Shown one piece after another: positions 41,938 to 49,948 of a stretch of 64,000 nucleotides of DNA (positions are counted from its first letter, which is position 1; each line of letters opens with the position of its first letter). Origin of the DNA: Aequorivita soesokkakensis (GTDB taxonomy: Bacteria > Bacteroidota > Bacteroidia > Flavobacteriales > Flavobacteriaceae); the NCBI RefSeq assembly GCF_001641085.1, contig NZ_LXIE01000031.1, positions 28,778 to 92,777 of the forward strand, written 5' to 3'. The notes under the pieces are model-generated. The model saw only the letters and a list, made by a program, of their open reading frames with translations. It was not told the DNA's origin and searched no databases. The translations under genes were made by a program, and so were the position numbers.

Positions 41938-42014
41938 ATACCACCGCTCGCGTTTCTGGTAGGGATGCCAGACCCCTTATGCCAAAAAGGAGGAAAAAAG
42001 CGTGGGCGGTGGTT
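41938..42014. other. Structured 75-base element between converging genes (three-way junction)
   Basis: ACCACCGCTCGCGTTT (41940-41955) pairs with 41998-42013 through 16 pairs including wobbles. Inside are the hairpin CTGGTA-GGGA-TGCCAG (41956-41971), with a GNRA-type loop, and a small CCTT/AAGG hairpin (about 41975-41990). It fills almost all of the 90-base spacer between two gene ends. It may be a bidirectional terminator, a repeat or a small RNA. Confidence 0.55.
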
Positions 42015-42019
42015 TATTT

Positions 42020-43480
42020 TTACATTACCAATTCCAATGTAGTTTCGTAAAGGTTCTTTTTTTCCATTTTTGATTTTAACCACGCATAAAAACTCATCAC
42101 AAAAATATCTTCCCGCTCTGCTCCAATCCAAACAAATGAAGTTTCCACTTTATTTTTAAATTTTTCAGAAGTTATAATTTTCGGGTTTTCATAATAATTA
42201 TTGACAAAGCCCATAAAGGTCAAAACTCTTTCTTCGCCTATTTCCTTTAAACGTTTGTTGAATTTTCTTTTAAACGAATTAAGTCTTGAAAATACCAAAT
42301 CCAATTTATCAAGCTCAATCAATATCAATATTTCAATGATGCTTTTTTTCAATACCCAAATCCATCCATTTTTCTTTTCATACCAAATATCGGAATGCGA
42401 AAATTCCTTAAAAATCTGATAAGCCTCATTAAAACGGTGTTGCTGGAAGAGAAAGGTGCATAATGATAAAGACGTTTCAGCGGAACTTCCTTTAAACTTT
42501 TCCAATAAACCAATCGCTTCGTTTGCACGGCCTGTGTAATTAAGGTTCATTGCCTTAATTAAGGTTAGTTTTTCTTGAAATAGCTTAAAGTATATTCTAT
42601 TTCTTTTCAGCATTTCACCTTGCATTTGGGCTATAAAATCCTCTGATTTTTTAAATTGTTTGTTTCTGAAACTTGCCACTGCCATTAAATGAAGAATCTC
42701 GATATGGTAAAATAAATGCTTTTCGGCGAGGATAATTTTTTTGTTTTTTATTATTCCATAGATATCCTCCATCAAAGTTGAAATGTTATTATAATCGCTT
42801 TGGAGTTTAGCCGCGGTTGAGGTTAGATTCATTAATTGGAATAAGGATTTATAGGTAAGCGTTTCGGCAACTTCAATATTGAAATCTGAAAAAACTTGCG
42901 TAATTATTTCGCTTGCCGGATTTCCCTTTTCAAACTTTATTTTGTTTTTAATACTGGCGTATGCCATATTTAGCTGAAATTCCCTTTGAAAATTTAGGGC
43001 ATTCTTTTCTGAATCCTCAAAAATTTCTGAAAGCACCAAATTGGAATTGAGATGTGCATATTGAATTTTGGTAGTGTAAATTTCATTTAAGATTGAATAC
43101 AGGTCTAATTCCAGCGCTTTTTTTTCGGCTTTTAAAAGAGTTTTGAACGCCACTTTGTTGTTTTTGTGTTCAAAGAAAATCCTGCTAGCCAGCAAAAGCT
43201 TCATTATTTCCATTTCTTCGGAGGTTTCACCAGAAAAACTTTTGGACGCCACGAAATCGATTAAGTTGTTTTGAAGACGATTGCATAGTGCGTGAAAGGC
43301 ATTTTTTGAAGATTTTCCGTAAATTTTTTCAGCTGTTTCAATCGTTTTTCCTAAAGAGATAGTTTTAAAAAGTGTAAGATTTTTAACGTCTCCCCGTTGA
43401 TTCTTTTTTTTCAGATAGCTGATGAATTCCCTTTTTTCATCTTCTGAAAAATCATTGATTATTGAATTAATTATATTCAT
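42020..43480 (-). CDS. Helical repeat protein of unknown function
   Basis: The 486-residue product has no signal peptide or membrane segment and is almost wholly helical, with pairs such as LEKHLFYHIEILHLMAVASF-like and FNEAYQIFKEFSHSDIWY segments that suggest TPR-like hairpins. It opens with NIINSIINDFSEDEKREFIS, a short DEAD-like or DNA-binding region is not seen, and Lys, Asn and Phe are abundant. I do not recognise the family. It is convergent with the toroid protein gene and divergent from the YiaA-like gene, sharing a region with an inverted repeat at 43540-43556. Confidence 0.6.
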   Translation of the reverse strand: MNIINSIINDFSEDEKREFISYLKKKNQRGDVKNLTLFKTISLGKTIETAEKIYGKSSKNAFHALCNRLQNNLIDFVASKSFSGETSEEMEIMKLLLASRIFFEHKNNKVAFKTLLKAEKKALELDLYSILNEIYTTKIQYAHLNSNLVLSEIFEDSEKNALNFQREFQLNMAYASIKNKIKFEKGNPASEIITQVFSDFNIEVAETLTYKSLFQLMNLTSTAAKLQSDYNNISTLMEDIYGIIKNKKIILAEKHLFYHIEILHLMAVASFRNKQFKKSEDFIAQMQGEMLKRNRIYFKLFQEKLTLIKAMNLNYTGRANEAIGLLEKFKGSSAETSLSLCTFLFQQHRFNEAYQIFKEFSHSDIWYEKKNGWIWVLKKSIIEILILIELDKLDLVFSRLNSFKRKFNKRLKEIGEERVLTFMGFVNNYYENPKIITSEKFKNKVETSFVWIGAEREDIFVMSFYAWLKSKMEKKNLYETTLELVM

Positions 43481-43539
43481 TTAATAATAAGATTGAATAA
43501 CTATAAACTCTTTAAAATTAGATGCTGAAAGTACAATGA

Positions 43540-43556
43540 TACTATTTTTAATAGTA
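43540..43556. promoter_or_regulatory. Inverted repeat in a divergent promoter region
   Basis: TACTATT and AATAGTA form perfect seven-base arms around TTT, midway between two divergent start codons. A regulator site is possible. CACATTTG at 43600-43607 is a one-mismatch -7 box for the rightward gene. Confidence 0.35.
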
Positions 43557-43636
43557 AGTATTTATAAAAAATTACATTTTATTGAATTGTTTTACTTCCC
43601 ACATTTGTACCAATAATCATCAAAAAATATATCATT

Positions 43637-44110
43637 ATGGAAAATCAAATGTTTACTGAAGAAAAAGAAAACAAGAAAGTTTTTACTTCAAGAAAAGAAA
43701 AGGAAGAGAGTTTTAACTGCAAGCCAACCCCCGCATTTGTTTCGGCATCTTGGACAGCACTTTTTATTGGGATGGTATCATACTGCATTGGATTGTGGAA
43801 TGTAGATATGATGCTCAATGAAAAAGGGTATTATTTTACAATTCTTCTGTTTGGACTTTTCTCTGTGGTTTCCGTGCAAAAAAGTGTGCGGGATAAGCAA
43901 GAAGGCGTACCCGTAACCGATGTTTACTACGGTATAAGTTGGTTTACAACCATTGCTTCCTTGGTGTTGCTAGTTATTGGACTTTGGAATGCAGATATTG
44001 AATTAAGTGAAAAGGGTTTTTATGGAATGTCCTTTACCTTGGCTCTTTTTGGGGTAGTTGCCGTGCAGAAGAATATTCGGGATATAAAATGGCTTGAAAA
44101 GAAGGAATAA
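43637..44110 (+). CDS. YiaA/YiaB-family inner-membrane protein
   Basis: The 157-residue protein has a charged N-terminal 30 residues and then two copies of a two-helix unit: [20 protein letters not shown] with [20 protein letters not shown], and [20 protein letters not shown] with [20 protein letters not shown]. The internal duplication, the IGLWN(V/A)D motif and the VQK(S/N)(V/I)RD endings match the yiaA/B two-helix domain (PF05360). No activity is known for the family. It stands alone and has its own terminator. Confidence 0.88.
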   Translation: MENQMFTEEKENKKVFTSRKEKEESFNCKPTPAFVSASWTALFIGMVSYCIGLWNVDMMLNEKGYYFTILLFGLFSVVSVQKSVRDKQEGVPVTDVYYGISWFTTIASLVLLVIGLWNADIELSEKGFYGMSFTLALFGVVAVQKNIRDIKWLEKKE

Positions 44111-44167
44111 AAGTGGTTGTTCATTAAGACAAAGAGCGGTAAGTTCTTTGTTTTGATGATGATTGCT

Positions 44168-44200
44168 GGAGCGGTTTTTATTCTGAAATCGCTCCTTTTA
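44168..44200 (+). terminator. Intrinsic terminator of the YiaA-like gene
   Basis: GGAGCGGTTT pairs with AAATCGCTCC with one wobble pair, followed by TTTTATT. It begins 58 bases past the stop codon. Confidence 0.7.
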
Positions 44201-44201
44201 T

Positions 44202-44236
44202 TAAAAAAATGAGCCGCATTAAAAATGCGGCTCATT
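44202..44236 (-). terminator. Intrinsic terminator of the M36 protease gene
   Basis: AATGAGCCGCATT and AATGCGGCTCATT form a 13-base perfect stem around AAA; on the minus strand a run of seven T follows. It lies 24 bases beyond the stop codon at 44260. Confidence 0.85.
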
Positions 44237-44259
44237 CCTATCTTTAAATAGTTAATATA

Positions 44260-46389
44260 TTATTTCACAACAAAACGCAATACTTTGTTGTAGTCTTCAA
44301 ATTTCAAGATATAAACGCCCAAAGAAAGATTGGAAACATTAATGCTACTATTGCTGGCATCAACGTGTTGTTCTTTCACTTTTTGGCCAAGCATATTATA
44401 GATGGCTACGTTATATTCTTCTTTTAAGTTTGATAATGCAATGGTATCATCTGCTGGATTTGGATAAATAGAAACGCCAAGCAGAGCGTCATTGTCATTA
44501 ACTCCCGCGGTAACGCAAGGTGCTGGTGAAGTTCCGGCATTTGGGACATTTAAGTTACAAGCTCCCTCTGCTGAAAAAGTAGCGGTAAGGTTAATTGTTC
44601 CACCATCTGATGGCATCTGTACGCCCACAAATGTGTGTGGCGATGTTAAACCTGCTACCGGAACTGAAGCTGTTCCATCACCAGATATATCTAAGGTTCC
44701 AGTTGCTGGAGGGTTTATAAAAGTTACGGTAACATCTGCCGTGAAGAAATCATCACTGCCGTCTGTTGGTGTTCCATTGTCATTACATGGTGAAAGGTTT
44801 GATGTTTCAATTTCAGAAATATCACAAGCGTTTGGATCACAAACATACGCAGGCAATACATATCCTCTGGCTTCAAACCTATCGGTAAAAGCATCAATCT
44901 CAGCACAGGTATAGCCCATGTCTATAGCTGCTTGTCTCACTGCGATAGCAGCGTTTTGTTGGTTGGTATTGCTATTGGTCATACCAAGACCTTCCCAAAC
45001 GGCGGCATCCATTTTTTCTCTGCCAATGATTTCCCAGATTTCAAGAAGTACCGTAGCCCATATTTGCCCGTCTGTGTGAATTGAACCAGTAAGTCCCCCT
45101 GGATACATAGCTCCGTAATTGGTAACACGGCCACCCCAGAATGGATTGTGTCCGTCCCAACCAAAAACCCAGAAATATTGTGGGTCTGTAATATCCCAAT
45201 AACCAGTACTTCTTTTATAGGAATTTGCCCAATAGTCACCAGTTCCTTCACTTAAACCATTTACTTGGCTAAGGTTACCGTTGGTAATAAAATCGTGAAG
45301 TCCGTGGCCCAATTCGTGAAGCACTACGTCCATGTCTTCTGCATCATCCACGCCACCTTCTCCAAACTGAAGACTTCCGCCACTGTAAAAAGAGTTGTCA
45401 GCACCATTAGCGCCGTGTGGATCATAACGAACCACTCCATTGTTGTAAATTGAAACTAAAGGAATTCCCAAATCATCATTGATGTAACGGAAGCTTTTAT
45501 CAATGTGGTGATAGCAGTTAGCGGCTTCAAAACCTTGCTCATCACGCGTAAATTCGAAATCTGGTGATGTTTGCAAAAACAAACCTGTTGATGGAGCGCC
45601 TAATTCTGCTATTTCAGTATATGGACCTTTTAGTCTGTAGTTGGTGCCGTCAAACTGAATGTCGAATAAAGTTACAGCTGTTCTTGCAGCGTCAAGATCT
45701 GCATTAGTTTGGTCATTGTTGTCTGAATAATTTCCGCCATAAGTACTTCCCGTTTTGGTAAGTGGGTCTGGGTCAAAAACCATTGCAGTACCTGTTGCCA
45801 TAGTTGTTGGGGCAACTGGGTTTTTAATTCCTTTTGGGTTGCCTTCTCCATCTTTTTTATGGTAAATGGCAATGTCTTGGGTACTTAAAACAGTTCCAGT
45901 TTTTGCATCAACAATAGTTTCCCAGTTACCCATTCTGAATTCAGACATAGTGGTTACTCTGTAAACCAATTGATTGCTTCCCAGTTTGTTGTAAACATAT
46001 AGTTTTACTTCCTTTTGAGAAATGTAGCCTTCAATATTCAAAGCTGTTTTTGCAGCATTTAAAGCATCTTCAGCAGAAATTGAAGGGTTGGTATCAATAG
46101 TTTCCACAGCACTATCAAAAGTGCTTGCGTGGTAGGTTACTTGGTTTCCGTTTGAAACGTGAACGGCCACGGAAGAATCAAAAACTTCTACGCCGTTTAC
46201 GGTATGTTGATATCTAAAAGTTTCACCGGAAGGGCCTGCGTGGCTGCTTTTCATCGTAAAACTTTGGTTTGTTTTGTTGATGGGCATATTGCTGTCCATC
46301 CAAGACTGGGCTACACTTTCTTTGCTGCTCTGCGCAAAGAAAACCTGTGTAAACACCAATAATAGCGAAGTGAATAATAGTCTTTTCAT
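44260..46389 (-). CDS. M36 (fungalysin-type) metalloprotease with T9SS sorting domain
   Basis: The secreted zinc protease has a signal peptide (MKRLLFTSLLLVFTQVFFAQ), an FTP/PepSY-like propeptide (about 25-210), and a catalytic domain with the zinc motif HELGH at 358-362 (DVVLHELGHGLHDFITNGN) and a downstream Glu in SEGTGDYW. After a beta-rich region the C-terminus is a type A sorting domain (VSIYPNPADDTIALS to VLRFVVK). The start at 46389 is supported by a perfect promoter at 46426-46455, which would leave the ATG at 46455 outside the mRNA. The length of 709 residues is normal. It likely digests extracellular protein. Confidence 0.92.
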   Translation of the reverse strand: MKRLLFTSLLLVFTQVFFAQSSKESVAQSWMDSNMPINKTNQSFTMKSSHAGPSGETFRYQHTVNGVEVFDSSVAVHVSNGNQVTYHASTFDSAVETIDTNPSISAEDALNAAKTALNIEGYISQKEVKLYVYNKLGSNQLVYRVTTMSEFRMGNWETIVDAKTGTVLSTQDIAIYHKKDGEGNPKGIKNPVAPTTMATGTAMVFDPDPLTKTGSTYGGNYSDNNDQTNADLDAARTAVTLFDIQFDGTNYRLKGPYTEIAELGAPSTGLFLQTSPDFEFTRDEQGFEAANCYHHIDKSFRYINDDLGIPLVSIYNNGVVRYDPHGANGADNSFYSGGSLQFGEGGVDDAEDMDVVLHELGHGLHDFITNGNLSQVNGLSEGTGDYWANSYKRSTGYWDITDPQYFWVFGWDGHNPFWGGRVTNYGAMYPGGLTGSIHTDGQIWATVLLEIWEIIGREKMDAAVWEGLGMTNSNTNQQNAAIAVRQAAIDMGYTCAEIDAFTDRFEARGYVLPAYVCDPNACDISEIETSNLSPCNDNGTPTDGSDDFFTADVTVTFINPPATGTLDISGDGTASVPVAGLTSPHTFVGVQMPSDGGTINLTATFSAEGACNLNVPNAGTSPAPCVTAGVNDNDALLGVSIYPNPADDTIALSNLKEEYNVAIYNMLGQKVKEQHVDASNSSINVSNLSLGVYILKFEDYNKVLRFVVK

Positions 46390-46425
46390 AAAAAAAATTA
46401 GATTTAGAAATAGTGAATAGATTTT

Positions 46426-46455
46426 CAAATGTAATGGTAAAGATTTATAATTCAA
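46426..46455 (-). promoter_or_regulatory. Bacteroidota-type promoter of the M36 protease gene
   Basis: On the minus strand TTG (46453-46455), 19 bases and TACATTTG (46426-46433) give the full consensus. Transcription should begin near 46420, leaving a leader of about 30 bases. Confidence 0.7.
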
Positions 46456-46512
46456 AGGTTTCTGAATAAAGTAATTTGAAGAATCTTCAAGTAAAGGGGT
46501 TTAGCCAAATAA

Positions 46513-46546
46513 AAAAAGGAAACCACATTGCTGTAATTTCCTTTTT
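46513..46546 (-). terminator. Intrinsic terminator of lysS
   Basis: AAAAAGGAAA (46513-46522) pairs with TTTCCTTTTT (46537-46546); on the minus strand the stem ends in a T run. It lies 21 bases past the lysS stop. Confidence 0.75.
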
Positions 46547-46567
46547 AAATAATTATAAATGATTTGT

Positions 46568-48259
46568 TTATAAAACCGAAACCATCAAACTTTCATCTGT
46601 CTTTTCAACCTTTGCAACTTTAGAAGCAGTCAAGCCTTTTATAGCCTTATCCCACTTTTTGTTGCTAAGTCCGCTTTGTGCTTTAAGTTCTTCCAAAGCA
46701 ATGGGTGAGTTGGCTTTTAAAATTGTGTAAACCACTTTTTCATCTTCAGTCATTTCCACTTTTTTCTTTTCGGGGCGCATCTGCGGGAAGAAAAGCACTT
46801 CCTGTATGGAAGGATTGTTGGTTAAAAACATAACCAAACGGTCCATCCCGATACCCATACCGCTGGTTGGAGGCATACCGTATTCCAAAGCGCGAAGAAA
46901 GTCGTAATCTATAAATGCCGTTGCTTCGTCATCACCTCTGTCGGCCAATTTTAGTTGGGCCTCAAAACGCTCGCGTTGGTCAATGGGATCGTTCAATTCA
47001 CTGTAAGCGTTTGCTATTTCCTTGCCACAGACCATCAATTCAAAACGTTCCGTTAGTTCAGGATTTTCGCGGTGTTCTTTACATAGCGGACTCATTTCCT
47101 TTGGATAATCTGTAATAAAGGTTGGCTGAATGTAATTACCTTCACACTTTTCACCAAAAATTTCGTCAATCAACTTGCCTTTGCCCATAGTGTCATCCAC
47201 GGGGATTTTCATATCCAAAGCAGCCTTGCGGATTTCGTCTTCAGTTTTTCCAGTAATATCAAAACCTGTAAAATGTTGTATAGCCTCAGCCATTGTAACT
47301 CTGGGGTACGGCGCTTTAAAATCTATTTGGTGTTGACCGAAAGTAGCTTTTGAAGTTCCGTTTACTTTTATAGCGCAGAACTCCAACAATTGCTCGCAGA
47401 AATCCATCATCCAGTTGTAATCTTTATAGGAAACGTAAATTTCCATCGCGGTAAATTCTGGGTTGTGGGTGCGGTCCATCCCTTCGTTTCGGAAGTTTTT
47501 TGAGAATTCATATACGCCGTCAAAACCACCGACAATTAACCTTTTTAGATATAATTCATTTGCAATTCGCATATATAAAGGAATGTCCAATGAATTGTGG
47601 TGCGTAATAAAAGGTCGCGCCGCAGCACCGCCCGGAATAGGTTGTAAAACTGGAGTTTCCACTTCAAAATAGCCGCGCTCGTTAAAAAATGTTCGCATCG
47701 CATTGAAAAGCTTGGTGCGTTTTACGAATATTTCCTTTACGTGCGGATTTACCACCAAATCTGCGTAGCGCTGGCGGTAACGTTGTTCGGGGTCGGTAAA
47801 GGCATCGTGTATTTTTCCTTCGGCATCAACGCGCGGTTGTGGCAAAGGTTTTAAAGCTTTGCTCAATAGGGTGAAATTCTTCACCATTATGGTTTTTTCG
47901 CCAACTTGGGTTTTGAAGAGTTCGCCTTCAATACCTATAAAATCGCCTATGTCGAGCAGTTTTTTATAGACTTCGTTGTAATGGCTTTTGTCTTCGCCGG
48001 GGCAAATTTCATCACGGTTAAAATAAACTTGAATACGACCGTCCGCATCCTGAAGTTCAGCAAATGAAGCGGGCCCCTGAATTCTGCGGGACATCAACCT
48101 GCCTGCAACCACCACCTTTTTTCCTTCCTCAAAATTCTCCTTTATCTTTTTTGAAGTATTGTTTACAGGGTATAAATCTGCGGGATAGGGGTTTATTCCC
48201 CGTTCGCGCAATTGGTTTAGTTTTTCTCTTCGGATGATTTCCAGTTCAGACAGTTGCAT
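46568..48259 (-). CDS. lysS: Lysyl-tRNA synthetase (class II) with C-terminal extension
   Basis: LysS charges tRNA-Lys. It has an N-terminal OB-fold anticodon-binding domain (VVVAGRLMSRRIQGPASFAE) and a class II catalytic core with motif 2 (KNFRNEGMDRTHNPEFTAME) and motif 3 (GMPPTSGMGIGMDRLVMFL). After the usual end (VLFFPQMRPEKK) it continues for about 60 residues (EDEKVVYTILKANSPIALEE to the end), which look like a winged helix; Bacteroidota LysS proteins of about 565 residues share this. A TATCTTTG -7 box at 48283-48290 lies 23 bases before the start. Confidence 0.96.
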   Translation of the reverse strand: MQLSELEIIRREKLNQLRERGINPYPADLYPVNNTSKKIKENFEEGKKVVVAGRLMSRRIQGPASFAELQDADGRIQVYFNRDEICPGEDKSHYNEVYKKLLDIGDFIGIEGELFKTQVGEKTIMVKNFTLLSKALKPLPQPRVDAEGKIHDAFTDPEQRYRQRYADLVVNPHVKEIFVKRTKLFNAMRTFFNERGYFEVETPVLQPIPGGAAARPFITHHNSLDIPLYMRIANELYLKRLIVGGFDGVYEFSKNFRNEGMDRTHNPEFTAMEIYVSYKDYNWMMDFCEQLLEFCAIKVNGTSKATFGQHQIDFKAPYPRVTMAEAIQHFTGFDITGKTEDEIRKAALDMKIPVDDTMGKGKLIDEIFGEKCEGNYIQPTFITDYPKEMSPLCKEHRENPELTERFELMVCGKEIANAYSELNDPIDQRERFEAQLKLADRGDDEATAFIDYDFLRALEYGMPPTSGMGIGMDRLVMFLTNNPSIQEVLFFPQMRPEKKKVEMTEDEKVVYTILKANSPIALEELKAQSGLSNKKWDKAIKGLTASKVAKVEKTDESLMVSVL

Positions 48260-48282
48260 AATTTTTTTCTAAAATAAGTTTG

Positions 48283-48290
48283 CAAAGATA
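48283..48290 (-). promoter_or_regulatory. -7 promoter element of lysS
   Basis: The minus strand reads TATCTTTG, a full TAnnTTTG match, 23 bases before the start codon. No TTG lies at the usual distance. Confidence 0.45.
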
Positions 48291-48374
48291 GGGAAATGAT
48301 GTTCTAATTGCGAAATATGGAAATGCGAAGTTTGAAGTGGGAAATTGGAAGTAAAAAATCAAAAATATTAATCG

Positions 48375-48382
48375 TAGATTTG
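48375..48382 (+). promoter_or_regulatory. -7 promoter element touching the yqaE start
   Basis: TAGATTTG is a full match and ends six bases before the ATG at 48389; the nearest TTG upstream (48345-48347) is 27 bases away, longer than the usual spacing. The mRNA would have almost no leader. Confidence 0.4.
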
Positions 48383-48388
48383 TTTTCT

Positions 48389-48547
48389 ATGAGTATATGG
48401 AGAGTCCTGCTTGCAATTCTTTTTCCGCCACTTGCCGTAATTGGCAAAGGCTGTGGGTCCGTATTGATCGTTTTCATACTTACCGTTTGCGGATGGGTTC
48501 CCGGCGTGATTGCTGCTCTTATAATTTTAAACAACCCTAAACGATAA
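48389..48547 (+). CDS. YqaE/Pmp3-family membrane peptide
   Basis: The 52-residue protein (MSIWRVLLAILFPPLAVIGK at the start) has two hydrophobic helices with the family signature LFPPLAVxxxxGCG and GWVPGVIAALIIL, characteristic of the UPF0057/Pmp3 family that is linked to membrane potential and salt or cold stress in other organisms. I place the start at the ATG at 48389 because the upstream residues are not part of the family pattern and a -7 box lies directly before it. It is followed after five bases by a lipoprotein gene, and the two probably share a transcript. Confidence 0.85.
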   Translation: MSIWRVLLAILFPPLAVIGKGCGSVLIVFILTVCGWVPGVIAALIILNNPKR

Positions 48548-48552
48548 ACAAA

Positions 48553-49296
48553 ATGATGCAAAAATTACTATTTATTTTCGTCCTGGCTTTTACTGCCATA
48601 AGTTGCCAGTTTACCGAAACTATGGTCATGAACGAGGACGGAAGCGGCACGATGTCCGTGGAAGTTAATCTGAACGAAATGATGGCCTTCGGCGGGGCTG
48701 CCGTTACAGATTCCATGAAAGTGAAAATAGACACTATTGTATATATGAAGCAGTTTTTGGAAGAAAAAAAAGACAGTATTTCCAAACTTTCAGCAAGCGA
48801 GCAGCAGAAACTTAAAAAGCTGGAAAACTTCAATATTCATATGAAAATGGATTCGGAAACCTCTGAAATGATTTATGATATTTCTACCCAATTCAAAAAC
48901 GTGAGCGAGGCAAACGATATTTTGAGCGGACTGGAACAAGCAGGAAATTTAATGCCAGACCAAGATGCCAACACCGAAGTAAAAAAAGAAGAAGATTCCC
49001 CAGAAGTAATTGGGGTAAATTATTCCTTTAAAAAAGATGTTTTTAAACGGGATGCATATATAAAAGATAAAATAATGCACCAACAGCAAGTTGACAGTAT
49101 GCAGCAGGCCGAGGCATTTATGGGCGGATCCAATTATAAATTAAATTATACTTTTCCGAAGAAAATAAAGAAGACTTCAAATCCGGATGCTACTTTTTCA
49201 GAAGATAAAAAAACGGTGACTGTTCAAGCACCTTTTATAGAATATTTTAAAAATCCCGATGTACTTGATTTGGAAGTTGAATTGGAGAAAAATTAA
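48553..49296 (+). CDS. Lipoprotein of unknown function with an N-E-D-G-S-G opening
   Basis: The 247-residue product starts with a lipoprotein signal (MMQKLLFIFVLAFTAISC, Cys18). The mature protein opens with FTETMVMNEDGSGTMSVEVN, a pattern seen in LppM-like and other flavobacterial lipoproteins where a strand with DGSG begins a beta-sandwich, and carries a central acidic helix and a Met/Gln-rich stretch (HQQQVDSMQQAEAFMGG). No catalytic motif is visible. It forms an operon with yqaE (5 bases upstream) and a second small lipoprotein gene (18 bases downstream), so it may belong to an envelope-stress unit. Confidence 0.7.
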   Translation: MMQKLLFIFVLAFTAISCQFTETMVMNEDGSGTMSVEVNLNEMMAFGGAAVTDSMKVKIDTIVYMKQFLEEKKDSISKLSASEQQKLKKLENFNIHMKMDSETSEMIYDISTQFKNVSEANDILSGLEQAGNLMPDQDANTEVKKEEDSPEVIGVNYSFKKDVFKRDAYIKDKIMHQQQVDSMQQAEAFMGGSNYKLNYTFPKKIKKTSNPDATFSEDKKTVTVQAPFIEYFKNPDVLDLEVELEKN

Positions 49297-49314
49297 CAAT
49301 TAACTATATATATT

Positions 49315-49851
49315 ATGAAAGCATTATTTTTTTTAATTCCCTTTTTTTTTATCAATGCGTGTAAAACGCAAACGGGGACAGTAATTTCATCAGAAAACAC
49401 GAGTATGGGACAAGTAGAAAATAGAGCTACGGGCTGCCCCGAAGAAGGAACTTGCAATGTGGTAATCCATAAAAACAAGCACTTGGTTGTAAAGGAAGAC
49501 GGCACGGGGGCTATGTATCCTGAAATGGTAGCTGGAGAAAATACAGTGGTTGTATATACCTTCTCCAAAGAGGGCCCGGCAGGAACGGCAGATGGCAATT
49601 ATTCTGAAACCATTCATTTTGAAATACCGGCAGGTGTGGAAAATTTGAGCAAGGAAGACGCAATGCTTGCAGAAGTAAATTTACTTTACGGCAAGCAATG
49701 TTTTTGCAGGGGCGAGGCAGGTTTCTATCCCATTAGAAATGGAAAGCTTTTGGTTGAAAAAAGCAGTCAGGGAATTGTGTTCGATCTTAAATTTAAAGTA
49801 GAGAAAACTTCGCAGGTTATTTCACATATAACTGAAACGGTGAAACTTTAG
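49315..49851 (+). CDS. Cys-containing lipoprotein of unknown function
   Basis: The 178-residue product has a lipobox in IPFFFINAC (Cys16). The mature domain is beta-rich with a repeated DGTGAMYPEM motif reminiscent of the upstream protein's DGSGTMSVEV, and four cysteines in two close pairs (TGCPEEGTC and KQCFCRGEAG) that could form disulfides in the periplasm. No family is recognised. It is the last gene of the yqaE unit and is followed by a very strong terminator. Confidence 0.7.
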   Translation: MKALFFLIPFFFINACKTQTGTVISSENTSMGQVENRATGCPEEGTCNVVIHKNKHLVVKEDGTGAMYPEMVAGENTVVVYTFSKEGPAGTADGNYSETIHFEIPAGVENLSKEDAMLAEVNLLYGKQCFCRGEAGFYPIRNGKLLVEKSSQGIVFDLKFKVEKTSQVISHITETVKL

Positions 49852-49896
49852 CATTAGAATAAAGAGAAAGAATAAAAAGAAAAGATAGTTTAAATG

Positions 49897-49932
49897 AAAA
49901 GAGGCGTTCAAATTTTGAACGCCTCTTTTTTT
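49897..49932. terminator. Strong bidirectional terminator
   Basis: Sixteen-base arms with core GAGGCGTTC and GAACGCCTC pair perfectly around a single T, with A and T runs at both ends. It serves the yqaE operon and the converging metalloprotease gene. Confidence 0.92.
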
Positions 49933-49948
49933 ATAATAAATAATAAGC

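Noticed and set aside
46387..46455. The ATG at 46455 as the start of the M36 protease
   Set aside because: A full promoter lies at 46426-46455, and the ATG at 46389 gives a proper signal peptide.
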